This document shows positions 1-7,084 of a DNA stretch of 64,000 nucleotides, piece by piece. The first letter of the stretch is position 1; every line of letters begins with the position of its first letter. The stretch comes from Caryophanales bacterium UBA4278 (GTDB lineage Bacteria; Bacillota_I; Bacilli_A; RFN20; CAG-826): the NCBI GenBank assembly GCA_002395065.1, contig DGVS01000008.1, forward strand, positions 7,959 to 71,958. The letters run 5' to 3'. A model generated the notes under the pieces. It had not been told where the DNA came from, searched no databases, and saw nothing but the letters and a program-made list of their open reading frames with translations. Made by a program: the position numbers and the translations under genes.

Positions 1-241
1 TGATGAGGCAACATCCTCCATTGATACACGTACCGAAAAACTTGTACAACAAGGTATGGATCAAATTATGAAAGGACGAACAGTCTTTGTTATTGCTCAC
101 CGACTTTCAACCATTCAAAACGCAAACGCAATTATGGTTCTAGACCACGGAAAAATTATTGAACGTGGTGACCACGCTTCACTGATCAAACAAAAAGGTT
201 ATTACTACCAGTTATATACTGGTGCATTTGAATTAGAATAA
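1..241 (+). CDS. ABC exporter ATPase/permease, C-terminal end (partial)
   Basis: This is the 3' end of a gene that begins before the window; the reading frame is open from base 2. The visible 79 residues start at the end of Walker B/D-loop (DEATSSID) and contain the H-loop histidine in VFVIAHRLSTI, followed by the usual LDHGKIIERGDHASLI tail. That arrangement is typical of the nucleotide-binding domain of MsbA/MdlB-type exporters with fused membrane and ATPase domains. Substrate cannot be told from this fragment. A lipoprotein gene follows after 10 nt and is probably cotranscribed. Confidence 0.9.
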   Translation, partial: DEATSSIDTRTEKLVQQGMDQIMKGRTVFVIAHRLSTIQNANAIMVLDHGKIIERGDHASLIKQKGYYYQLYTGAFELE

Positions 242-251
242 GGAAATTAAC

Positions 252-1562
252 ATGAAAAAGCTTGGAATTGCAGTACTTTTATCTATTCTTGTTATCTCTG
301 GTTGTACTTCTGCACAAAATAAAAAGAAACAATCTTCTAGTGATACTCCAACATCTCAAACAAGTGTCGAACCAGGATCATCTTCTGTTTCTCCAACTTC
401 TCAATCAACATCTCAATCAACATCAGTTACAAGTAGTGCACCAACTCCAACCACTGCTGGTTCGAGTAGTTCAACTGCACCTATTTCTTCGTCTTCAAGT
501 AGCACACCAACTCCAGTTATTACACTTCAAAAAATTGGAACAATACTCTCTGAAAGAAAGATTGGGCAACTTGTTTCGTTCCAAGCAACATACTTAAGAA
601 AAATTACATTGAATAACGATGCTCTTTTATTCTGTGCTGATGAAACTGGCTATATTGGATTTAGATGCGCCACAACAAGTGATTACATCAATAATACACA
701 TCGTTTTAAAGAAGTTAAGGTTACCGGGAAATTAGTTGAAGCAGATAATTCGTTAGAACTCATCTATGACTCTTCCTTTGGCACGCTGCAAGAATCGTTT
801 GTTAGACTAGGCGATTCAACACCTCTTTCATTTAACGAAAATACAACAACTCTTCCAATCGTGCTTACTGGAATTAATCAAATTGAAGAGAAGGCAGCTT
901 CTTTAAAACAAGACACGAAGCATCACGCATATGGAGAAATTGTTCGTTTTACAGCACAATACGCTCAAAATGAAGATGATGATAGCAACGAAAAAACCAT
1001 GTTTATCGACAATTCTGGATTGAGTGTTGTTATCATTCAAGATAGCAATGCTGTTTCTGGACATCGTTTACAACCATTGATGGATGAAAACAATTTTGGT
1101 AAATGGTATGAACTAACCGGAATTATTTCTATACGTTCATCTATTCCAGCAATTTTAGCTTTTACATGTACCTACGTTCCTAAAACTCCAACAGAAGAAT
1201 CAACTTTTAATGTCACAAGTTCTACAGACGTGACCGAAACTGTCGCATCCCATATTTTTAGTGGAAACCTCACACAAGATAAATTTAATCCACTAGATAA
1301 CTCAGATTATTTTAAACTTTATCATGCTCAAGGCTGGGTTGTTTCAGACACATACAGTTACGGTTTTACCCTTAAAGAAGGCGGAGCATTAACACCAGAT
1401 GGCAAAAACACTATCAAAGGTTTCTACTTTGTAAATGGTGTGAAATATTCATTCGAAGAATACGCTGGTAATAAGATTGACATTTGGTTCAAGATTGAAT
1501 CGTACAACACTTCACATCACATTTGGACAATCTTCCTAATTGAGAGTTTGCTTCCAGAATAA
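252..1562 (+). CDS. Surface lipoprotein with Ser/Thr/Pro linker and probable OB-fold repeats
   Basis: A 436-residue lipoprotein. The signal peptide ends in a lipobox (LVISGC) with the acylated Cys at residue 18. Residues about 25-95 are a low-complexity Ser/Thr/Pro/Gln linker, as in cell-wall-spanning stalks. The rest seems to hold three related beta-rich segments (about 100-190, 220-310 and 345-436) with spacing like small OB-fold domains, for example a pattern reading VSFQATYL, then LLFCADETG, then VKVTGKL. The OB-fold idea is inference; no catalytic motif is visible. Start ATG follows AAGGAA, 10 nt after the ABC transporter stop, so it is the downstream gene of that operon. Function unknown; anchoring outside the membrane is well supported. 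Confidence 0.75.
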   Translation: MKKLGIAVLLSILVISGCTSAQNKKKQSSSDTPTSQTSVEPGSSSVSPTSQSTSQSTSVTSSAPTPTTAGSSSSTAPISSSSSSTPTPVITLQKIGTILSERKIGQLVSFQATYLRKITLNNDALLFCADETGYIGFRCATTSDYINNTHRFKEVKVTGKLVEADNSLELIYDSSFGTLQESFVRLGDSTPLSFNENTTTLPIVLTGINQIEEKAASLKQDTKHHAYGEIVRFTAQYAQNEDDDSNEKTMFIDNSGLSVVIIQDSNAVSGHRLQPLMDENNFGKWYELTGIISIRSSIPAILAFTCTYVPKTPTEESTFNVTSSTDVTETVASHIFSGNLTQDKFNPLDNSDYFKLYHAQGWVVSDTYSYGFTLKEGGALTPDGKNTIKGFYFVNGVKYSFEEYAGNKIDIWFKIESYNTSHHIWTIFLIESLLPE

Positions 1563-1563
1563 A

Positions 1564-1597
1564 GAAAAAATATGCCGCAAATTCGGCATATTTTTTT
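1564..1597. terminator. Bidirectional intrinsic terminator
   Basis: Perfect hairpin TATGCCG-CAAATT-CGGCATA (about 1571-1590) flanked by an A-run on the left and a T-run on the right, so it can end both the lipoprotein transcript and the convergent folD transcript. Confidence 0.85.
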
Positions 1598-1608
1598 CAA
1601 AAACTCAA

Positions 1609-2394
1609 TTATTTATGAAGCTTTAATAAATTTTCCATTAAGGCTAGGCGAGTTAATAATCCAACTCCACCTGGAACTGGAGTTTGTAATCTAACAGGAA
1701 GGTTTGGAACCGCATCACCATGTAATCCGGTTTCATCGCGGTTAATACCAACATCAACAATAACTGCAGAATCTTTGTACTTATAAGATTCGTCTAAGAT
1801 GCCTTGTTTACCAGTTGCGACAACAATAATGTCAGCGTTGGCAATGTATCTTTCAAAATCTGGACGAGTTGTTTTCGAGTGAAGAACAGTCACGTTTGAA
1901 CTTTCCGCAAGAAGCATCTTAGCCATTGGTTTTCCAACAATGTTTGAACGGCCAATTACCACCGCATTCTTTCCTTTAAGTTCAACATTTTCTGCCTTAA
2001 GGTAGTTCATAATTCCTTGAGGAGTACATGGGTTGAGTTTGCTTAATGGATGGAAACCATCAACATCTTTTTCTGGAGAAATAGCTAATTTGATTTTATC
2101 TTCATTAATATGTTTTGGAAGTGGCATTTGAACAAGAAAACCATCAAGTTTTTTGTTTTTATTAAGTTTGCCAACTAACTTTAAAAGTTCTTTTTCAGTT
2201 GTTGATTCAGGAAGTTTAATTAGTTTTGCTTCAACACCGAGTTCGGCAGAATCTTTAAGTTTTCCTTTAACATAGGCATTTGATGCTGGATCATCATTAA
2301 TTTGGACAATCACCAATGTTGGCTTACGATCCATTTTCGCAATTAAACCTTTAAGCTCAATTTTGCGAGCTTTTACATACTCTTTGATAATCAT
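1609..2394 (-). CDS. folD: Methylenetetrahydrofolate dehydrogenase/cyclohydrolase
   Basis: FolD interconverts 5,10-methylene-, 5,10-methenyl- and 10-formyl-tetrahydrofolate in the cytosol, feeding purine synthesis and formyl-Met. Visible signatures are DDPASNAYVKGKLK (active-site Tyr/Lys), QMPLPKHI, KDVDGFHP, PCTPQGIM and the NADP-binding VIGRSNIVGKPMA. The protein is 261 residues, about 20 shorter than usual, mainly at the N-terminus. The C-terminal signature keeps TPVPGGVG but continues LLTRLALMENLL where most homologues have P-M-T after the glycine. Start ATG has GAGGAA upstream. It is divergent from nrdG across an inverted repeat. Confidence 0.95.
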   Translation of the reverse strand: MIIKEYVKARKIELKGLIAKMDRKPTLVIVQINDDPASNAYVKGKLKDSAELGVEAKLIKLPESTTEKELLKLVGKLNKNKKLDGFLVQMPLPKHINEDKIKLAISPEKDVDGFHPLSKLNPCTPQGIMNYLKAENVELKGKNAVVIGRSNIVGKPMAKMLLAESSNVTVLHSKTTRPDFERYIANADIIVVATGKQGILDESYKYKDSAVIVDVGINRDETGLHGDAVPNLPVRLQTPVPGGVGLLTRLALMENLLKLHK

Positions 2395-2431
2395 AATTAT
2401 TTCCTCAGAAATCTAGAGATATAATAACACA

Positions 2432-2454
2432 TTTTGATAGTTTTCCTATCAAAA
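2432..2454. promoter_or_regulatory. 9-bp-arm inverted repeat between folD and nrdG (candidate operator)
   Basis: Perfect inverted repeat TTTTGATAG-N5-CTATCAAAA. On the folD side its TTGATA can serve as a -35 box 17 bp before TGTTAT; on the nrdG side the repeat covers the -35 region (the -10 TATAAT is at 2470-2475). One protein bound here could control both genes. I cannot match it to a named regulator. Confidence 0.5.
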
Positions 2455-2469
2455 TATTTATGCATTATT

Positions 2470-2484
2470 TATAATAGAAATATG
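2470..2484 (+). promoter_or_regulatory. nrdG -10 box abutting the start codon
   Basis: TATAAT at 2470-2475 is separated from ATG at 2482 by 6 nt (AGAAAT). Transcription should start at or next to the A of the ATG, giving a leaderless message; no Shine-Dalgarno is present. Confidence 0.6.
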
Positions 2485-3168
2485 GAATTTGTTGGTTTAG
2501 ACAAAATGTCAATGCTTGACTACGAAGATTATGTCTCCGCAGTTATTTTTGCTCCAAAATGTAACTTCCGTTGTCCATTTTGTCATAACGGAGATTCAGT
2601 TTTAAATTCTTCAGTAGAAATTCCTTTTAAAGACATCATCGCTTACTTAGAAAGTAGAAAAGGTCTTTTAGATGCAGTTGTTGTGACTGGCGGAGAGCCA
2701 ACATTGATGCCTGATTTAGAAAATAAAATTCGACAAATCAAAGAACTTGGGTACGAAGTTAAGCTTGATACTAATGGAACAAATCCAGAACTTTTAAAAC
2801 ACTTAATTGATAAAAAACTAATTGATTATGTGGCGATGGATATTAAAAATTCCCCTGCAAAATACGCATTAACTGCAGGTTGTCATAAAGTTGATTTAGA
2901 AAAGATCAAACAATCAATCGATGTTCTGAAAACATCCAGGATTCGCCACGAATTTCGTACAACATTAGTTAAAGAATTCCACGATTTTGGTGATATTAAA
3001 GGAATTGGTGAACTAGTTAAAGGAGCTAAAAAACTTTATCTCCAGAAGTTTGTAGATCGAGAAGGCGTGATTCAAAAAGGTCTTCATGAAGTCGAAGAAG
3101 AAATTGCAAATTTGTACAAAAAAGACCTCGAGCAATATGTATCCGAGGTCTATCTAAGAGGTTATTAA
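2482..3168 (+). CDS. nrdG: Anaerobic ribonucleotide reductase activating protein (radical SAM)
   Basis: A 228-residue radical SAM protein with the cluster motif CNFRCPFC (Cys 27, 31, 34), TGGEPTLMP in the SAM-binding region and LDTNGTNP. It uses a [4Fe-4S] cluster and S-adenosylmethionine to place the glycyl radical on NrdD. The length and sequence resemble the NrdG2-type activases of anaerobic Firmicutes. I chose the ATG at 2482 (MEFVGLDKMSM) rather than an upstream in-frame ATG at 2434, because the latter would lie in the promoter palindrome and upstream of the -10 box. Its partner NrdD is encoded convergently on the other strand after trxB. The stop overlaps the trxB stop by 4 bp. Confidence 0.9.
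   Translation: MEFVGLDKMSMLDYEDYVSAVIFAPKCNFRCPFCHNGDSVLNSSVEIPFKDIIAYLESRKGLLDAVVVTGGEPTLMPDLENKIRQIKELGYEVKLDTNGTNPELLKHLIDKKLIDYVAMDIKNSPAKYALTAGCHKVDLEKIKQSIDVLKTSRIRHEFRTTLVKEFHDFGDIKGIGELVKGAKKLYLQKFVDREGVIQKGLHEVEEEIANLYKKDLEQYVSEVYLRGY
3118..3150 (-). terminator. trxB terminator buried in nrdG coding sequence
   Basis: Read on the minus strand, GACCTCG-N13-CGAGGTC is followed by six T. It lies within the last 50 bp of nrdG, just past the trxB stop at 3165, so it should terminate the nrdD-trxB transcript while encoding part of NrdG. Confidence 0.75.
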
Positions 3169-4064
3169 TCAAGGTATTTTACTGCCGCAAGAGCAGCAAT
3201 AGCGCCATCATTACAAGCCGTCACACATTGACGGATTGTTTTCTTTCTGGTGTCGCCAACAGCGAACAAGCCTTTTGTTTTTGTTTCCATATTGTCATCA
3301 GTCACAATGTAACCCTTTTCTAAATCGACAAGATTCTTGAAATTTTCATTACTTGGAATTTGACCTATACAAACAAAGACATTGTCTGTTTTAAATTCAC
3401 GTCTCTCTTTGGTTTTAGTGTCTTCAAACACCAAACCTTCGAGAGATTCTTTTCCTAAATACTCCACCAGGTTCATATTATGAGTAACTTCAATGTTTTC
3501 CTTTGCTTTTAAACGATCAACAAGAATCGCATCAGCAAAGAATTTATCGAATAATGTGAACATGTGCACTTTAGTGCAGTAGTTAGCAAGAGTTAATGCA
3601 TATTGAAGTGCTGTATTAGCGTCCCCAATAAGGTAAACCTCTTTTCCCTTATACATTGGGCCATCGCAAACAGCACAGAAACTGATTCCGTTTCCAATGA
3701 GTTCTTGTTCATTTGGAAGATTCATCAAACGATGTTTAACGCCGTTCGCGATGATAACTACTTTTGATTCATATGAATTGTAGTTGGTGTGAACTTTGAA
3801 GATGTCTCCAACCTTTTCGATTTTTAAGACATCTTCAAGTTCGAAGTTGGCGCCTAAATCAGTAATTTGAGCAAACAGGTTGTCAGAAAAATCTAACCCA
3901 GATATTTCTTTAATTGATGGAAAGTTTTCAAGTCTTGGAGAATTAGCAATCTGCCCTCCAAAATTTTCTTTTTCCAGAATCAGCACTGACTTGTTTGTTC
4001 TGAGGAGATATAATGCAGCGGTCATCCCAGCGGGACCACCACCGACAACAATGGCGTCAAACAT
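3165..4064 (-). CDS. trxB: Thioredoxin reductase-like flavoprotein lacking the NADPH signature
   Basis: A 299-residue FAD protein of the low-molecular-weight thioredoxin reductase fold: FAD motif GGGPAGMTAALYL near the N-terminus, redox-active Cys130-Ala-Val-Cys133-Asp and the C-terminal GLFAVGD FAD motif. In the NAD(P)-binding domain the usual GxGxxA and HRRxxxR signatures are not seen: the positions read GDANTA (147-152) and FTLFDKFF (169-176). Family knowledge says that homologues without these motifs can take electrons from ferredoxin or other donors; applying that here is inference. The gene starts 4 nt after the nrdD stop, so it probably reduces the redoxin domain fused to NrdD. NADH use with a divergent site is the alternative. 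Confidence 0.85.
   Translation of the reverse strand: MFDAIVVGGGPAGMTAALYLLRTNKSVLILEKENFGGQIANSPRLENFPSIKEISGLDFSDNLFAQITDLGANFELEDVLKIEKVGDIFKVHTNYNSYESKVVIIANGVKHRLMNLPNEQELIGNGISFCAVCDGPMYKGKEVYLIGDANTALQYALTLANYCTKVHMFTLFDKFFADAILVDRLKAKENIEVTHNMNLVEYLGKESLEGLVFEDTKTKERREFKTDNVFVCIGQIPSNENFKNLVDLEKGYIVTDDNMETKTKGLFAVGDTRKKTIRQCVTACNDGAIAALAAVKYLD
3218..3245 (+). terminator. Possible nrdG terminator inside trxB
   Basis: CCGTCA-CACAT-TGACGG followed by ATTGTTTTC on the plus strand, about 50 bp after the nrdG stop and inside the trxB coding sequence. The T-tract is imperfect. Confidence 0.4.
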
Positions 4065-4068
4065 AAGC

Positions 4069-6435
4069 TTATTTTACGCTTTCAATATATCCTTTAATGT
4101 TGGAAGCGTTCTCGTACACTTTTAAACCATCGGCCATTGGAACGATAAGAGTTGGAGCTTTCTTCACGCCATACTCTTTTGTGAGTTCGACGTTTTCTTC
4201 AGCATCAATGACTTCATAAGCAATTCCGGCCTTATCTAAAAGCATTTTGGCCATCTTACAATTTGGACAGGTTTTTGTCGCAAATAAGACGGTTTTATCT
4301 AGGTTTTGCAGGTGTTTTTCGCATTCGCAATGTTGTTCAGCGTTCTCGTGTGGATGTAAAACGGAAGTTTCAGGAACGTAAACTTTACGGTTCTTGAATT
4401 CCTCGCTCTTACCGTCGTTCCAGTTTTGAATTGGACGGTAGTAACCAGTAATACGGGAATAAACTTCGGTCTTGGCGCCACATTTTGGACATGTGTATTC
4501 TTCACCGCTAATGTATCCGTGTTCCTTACAAACAGAGTAAGTTGGAGACATTGTGTAGTATGGAATGTGATAGTTTTCAGCAATCTTACGAACAAGATTC
4601 ATACAAGATTTCCATGAAGGTAATTTTTGTCCTAAGAAGGCATGGAAAACGGTACCAGATGTGTAAAGGGTTTGTAATCCGTCTTGGATATCAAGAGCAC
4701 GGAAGATATCATCTGTATAACCAACTGGTAAGTGTGAAGAGTTGGTGTAATATGGAGTTTTGCCTTCTTCAGATGCAGTAATGATATCTGGATATTTAGC
4801 CTTATCGTGTTTTGCTAAACGATAAGCGGTTGATTCGGCTGGTGTAGCTTCGAGGTTATAAAGATCTCCATAGAGTTCTTGATAATCAGAAAGTTTGTTT
4901 CTCATGTGATTTAACACATCTTTAGTGAATTGAATCGCTTCTGGATTGGTTAAATCTTTCTTGATCCAGCGAGCGTTTAAGCAAGCTTCGTTCATACCAA
5001 CTAAACCGATTGTAGAGAAGTGGTTGTTGAAGGTGCCTAAATAACGTTTTGTGTATGGATAAAGTCCAGCTTCGAGTAAGGTAGTAATTGTGTTACGTTT
5101 CACCTTTAAGGAACGAGCGGAAATATCCATAATGCGGTCTAAACGATTATAGAAGTCTTGTTCATCGGTGGATAAATAAGCGAGTCTTGGCATGTTAATT
5201 GTAACAACACCAACAGAGCCAGTTGATTCACCAGATCCAAAGAATCCGCCTGATTTCTTACGTAATTCACGTAAGTCGAGACGTAAACGGCAGCACATTG
5301 AACGAACATCGCTTGGTTCCATATCGGAATTGATGTAGTTAGAGAAGTATGGAGTTCCGTACTTCGCTGTCATTTCGAACAAGAGTTTGTTATTTTCGGT
5401 TTCAGACCAGTCAAATGTTTTAGTAATGGAGTAAGTTGGAATTGGGTATTGGAAACCACGTCCGTTAGCATCACCTTCGATCATAATTTCGATGAAGGCT
5501 TTGTTAACCATCGCCATTTCTTCAACACAATCTTTGTACTTGAAATCCATTTCTTTTCCACCGACGATACAGTTGAGTTCGGCCATATCGTTTGGTACGA
5601 CCCAGTCTAATGTAACGTTGGTGAATGGAGCTTGTGTACCCCAACGAGATGGTGTATTAACACCATAAATGAATGATTGAATGCATTGCTTAACTTCTTT
5701 ATAGGTCAAATGATCTTTCTTTACAAATGGTGCAAGATAAGTATCAAATGAGGAGAAGGCTTGAGCACCAGCCCATTCATTTTGCATGATGCCAAGGAAG
5801 TTCACCATTTGGTTACAAAGGGTTGATAAGTGGTTGGCTGGAGCAGATGTAATCTTTCCAGGAACTCCACCTAAACCTTCTTGAATGAGTTGTTTTAAAC
5901 TCCATCCAGCACAGTAACCTGTGAGCATGCTTAAATCGTGGATATGGATATCCGCGTTTCTATGAGCGTCAGCAATTTCCTTGTCGTAAATCTCACTTAA
6001 CCAATAGTTAGCTGTAACAGCACCACTGTTGGAAAGAATTAAACCACCGACGGAGTAAGTCACAGTGGAGTTTTCCTTCACGCGCCAGTCATTAATCTTT
6101 AAATAATTATTGATGACGTTTTTGTAGTCTAAACTTGTGGACTTGATTTGTCGGAGATTCTCGTGTTGTTTACGATAAATCATATAACTACGAGCGACAT
6201 CAATATATCCGGCTTGAATTAAAACAACTTCAACGGAATCTTGAATGTCTTCGATAGCAACGATTTCATTAACGACTTTTTTATTAAAATCAGCAGTCAC
6301 TCTGAGGGCGAGCATCTCAATAATATCGCTATTATAAAACTTGTGCTCGGCCATGAACGCACGTTCAATTGCGTTCTCAATTTTTTTAAGATCAAAGTCT
6401 TCTAAAGACTCGTCTCTCTTTCTAATTTTCAACAT
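4069..6435 (-). CDS. nrdD: Class III (anaerobic) ribonucleoside-triphosphate reductase fused to a C-terminal redoxin
   Basis: The 788-residue catalytic subunit makes dNTPs from NTPs without oxygen. An ATP-cone (about 1-95) comes first, then the glycyl-radical barrel with MCCRL and GSVGVVTINMPRLAY, a zinc-site cysteine cluster (CKEHGYISGEEYTCPKCG) and the radical glycine in RITGYYRP (Gly near 664). After this normal end comes an extra domain, about residues 712-788, with VLFATKTCPNCKMAK, a CxxC redox pair, and KKAPTLIV containing the expected cis-Pro of a glutaredoxin/NrdH-like fold. The fusion, with trxB right behind, suggests redoxin-driven turnover rather than formate as the reductant. Start ATG has GGGAGGT 7 nt upstream. 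Confidence 0.95.
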   Translation of the reverse strand: MLKIRKRDESLEDFDLKKIENAIERAFMAEHKFYNSDIIEMLALRVTADFNKKVVNEIVAIEDIQDSVEVVLIQAGYIDVARSYMIYRKQHENLRQIKSTSLDYKNVINNYLKINDWRVKENSTVTYSVGGLILSNSGAVTANYWLSEIYDKEIADAHRNADIHIHDLSMLTGYCAGWSLKQLIQEGLGGVPGKITSAPANHLSTLCNQMVNFLGIMQNEWAGAQAFSSFDTYLAPFVKKDHLTYKEVKQCIQSFIYGVNTPSRWGTQAPFTNVTLDWVVPNDMAELNCIVGGKEMDFKYKDCVEEMAMVNKAFIEIMIEGDANGRGFQYPIPTYSITKTFDWSETENNKLLFEMTAKYGTPYFSNYINSDMEPSDVRSMCCRLRLDLRELRKKSGGFFGSGESTGSVGVVTINMPRLAYLSTDEQDFYNRLDRIMDISARSLKVKRNTITTLLEAGLYPYTKRYLGTFNNHFSTIGLVGMNEACLNARWIKKDLTNPEAIQFTKDVLNHMRNKLSDYQELYGDLYNLEATPAESTAYRLAKHDKAKYPDIITASEEGKTPYYTNSSHLPVGYTDDIFRALDIQDGLQTLYTSGTVFHAFLGQKLPSWKSCMNLVRKIAENYHIPYYTMSPTYSVCKEHGYISGEEYTCPKCGAKTEVYSRITGYYRPIQNWNDGKSEEFKNRKVYVPETSVLHPHENAEQHCECEKHLQNLDKTVLFATKTCPNCKMAKMLLDKAGIAYEVIDAEENVELTKEYGVKKAPTLIVPMADGLKVYENASNIKGYIESVK

Positions 6436-6560
6436 AACTCATACCTCCCAGCGAGAATTTGAAAATAGTGATAGAAAAACCTTAGTTTAAGTTTTCAATT
6501 TGTCAGGGACCATTAATATTTATTAAGTGGTGTTGTTATTATATATAAATGTATAGTCTA
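6436..6560 (-). promoter_or_regulatory. nrdD promoter and about 95-nt leader
   Basis: A minus-strand TATAAT (6538-6543) gives a start near 6531, leaving about 95 nt of untranslated leader that ends in GGGAGGT before the ATG. This is one of the few genes here with a real leader. I recognise no riboswitch fold in it. Confidence 0.45.
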
Positions 6561-6666
6561 AAATAAGAAAAATCTTCCAAAATTTTTACACTGTATATAT
6601 TTTAGCAAAATTATTGTGTATTTATGGCACTTTCTTCTTTGTCAAACATTATGTTAACAAATTAAT

Positions 6667-6690
6667 AAAAAAATGCCGTTTTATCTGGCA
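6667..6690 (-). terminator. Weak intrinsic terminator after the MazG-like gene
   Basis: Minus strand TGCC-AGATAAAAC-GGCA followed by seven T, 30 bp past the stop. The stem is only four base pairs. Bases 6560-6660 between this and the nrdD promoter show nothing else I can support. Confidence 0.45.
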
Positions 6691-6719
6691 AATTTTTATT
6701 TAGTTACATAGTAACTACT

Positions 6720-7037
6720 TTATAACTCGTTGTACTTTTTTGCTTTTCCTTTAACTTTTTCGATAGGATATTTCTTTTCGTTTTGATCCATTTTTGAATT
6801 AACAATTTCATCAACGTCTAAATCAAGCTTATCTGCTAAGTTCTGACAATTGACAATAACATCTGCTAATTCTTCTTTAACTTTTTCAAGATTATATTCC
6901 TCGTTCCATTGGAAACATTCTAATAATTCGCCAGCTTCAATAATTATTGTTTTAGCTAAATTAGCTGGTGTGTGATATTTGTCCCAATCACGATCAGAAG
7001 TAAAGTGACGTACTCGTTCTAGTGTTTTCTTTTTCAT
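6720..7037 (-). CDS. MazG-like nucleotide pyrophosphohydrolase
   Basis: A 105-residue all-alpha protein of the MazG/dCTPase (RS21-C6-like) superfamily. The metal-binding acidic pattern is visible as EAGELLECF followed by EELADVIVN, the EExxE...ExxD signature. Such proteins hydrolyse dNTPs or modified NTPs to the monophosphate plus pyrophosphate, cleaning the nucleotide pool; the exact substrate cannot be read. Its position near the ribonucleotide reductase genes fits nucleotide housekeeping. The start codon lies 7 nt after a TAAAAT -10 box, so the mRNA is probably leaderless. Confidence 0.85.
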   Translation of the reverse strand: MKKKTLERVRHFTSDRDWDKYHTPANLAKTIIIEAGELLECFQWNEEYNLEKVKEELADVIVNCQNLADKLDLDVDEIVNSKMDQNEKKYPIEKVKGKAKKYNEL

Positions 7038-7067
7038 ATTCCGTATTTTAACATATTAGACTAAAAT
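7035..7067. promoter_or_regulatory. Back-to-back promoters of the MazG-like gene and pgcA
   Basis: Minus-strand extended -10 (TGTTAAAAT; core 7045-7050) stands 7 nt before the MazG-like ATG at 7037. A plus-strand TAAAAT (7062-7067) precedes pgcA, which keeps a GGAG site at 7074-7077. Confidence 0.5.
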
Positions 7068-7084
7068 AGTCTTGGAGTTAAATT

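Noticed and set aside
350..520. Repeated TCTCAATCAACA-type DNA in the lipoprotein gene
   Set aside because: It encodes the Ser/Thr/Gln linker; low-complexity coding, not a separate repeat element.
4299..4617. Overlapping open frames on both strands of nrdD
   Set aside because: Shadow frames of a highly conserved gene; no ribosome-binding sites or family features.
6588..6620. ACACTGTATATATTTT and TTATTGTGTATTT as NrdR boxes upstream of nrdD
   Set aside because: Only half-matches to the NrdR consensus and wrong spacing; region is very AT-rich.
6625..6655. 12-codon minus-strand frame (MFDKEESAINTQ)
   Set aside because: Too short, no coupling, no ribosome-binding site.
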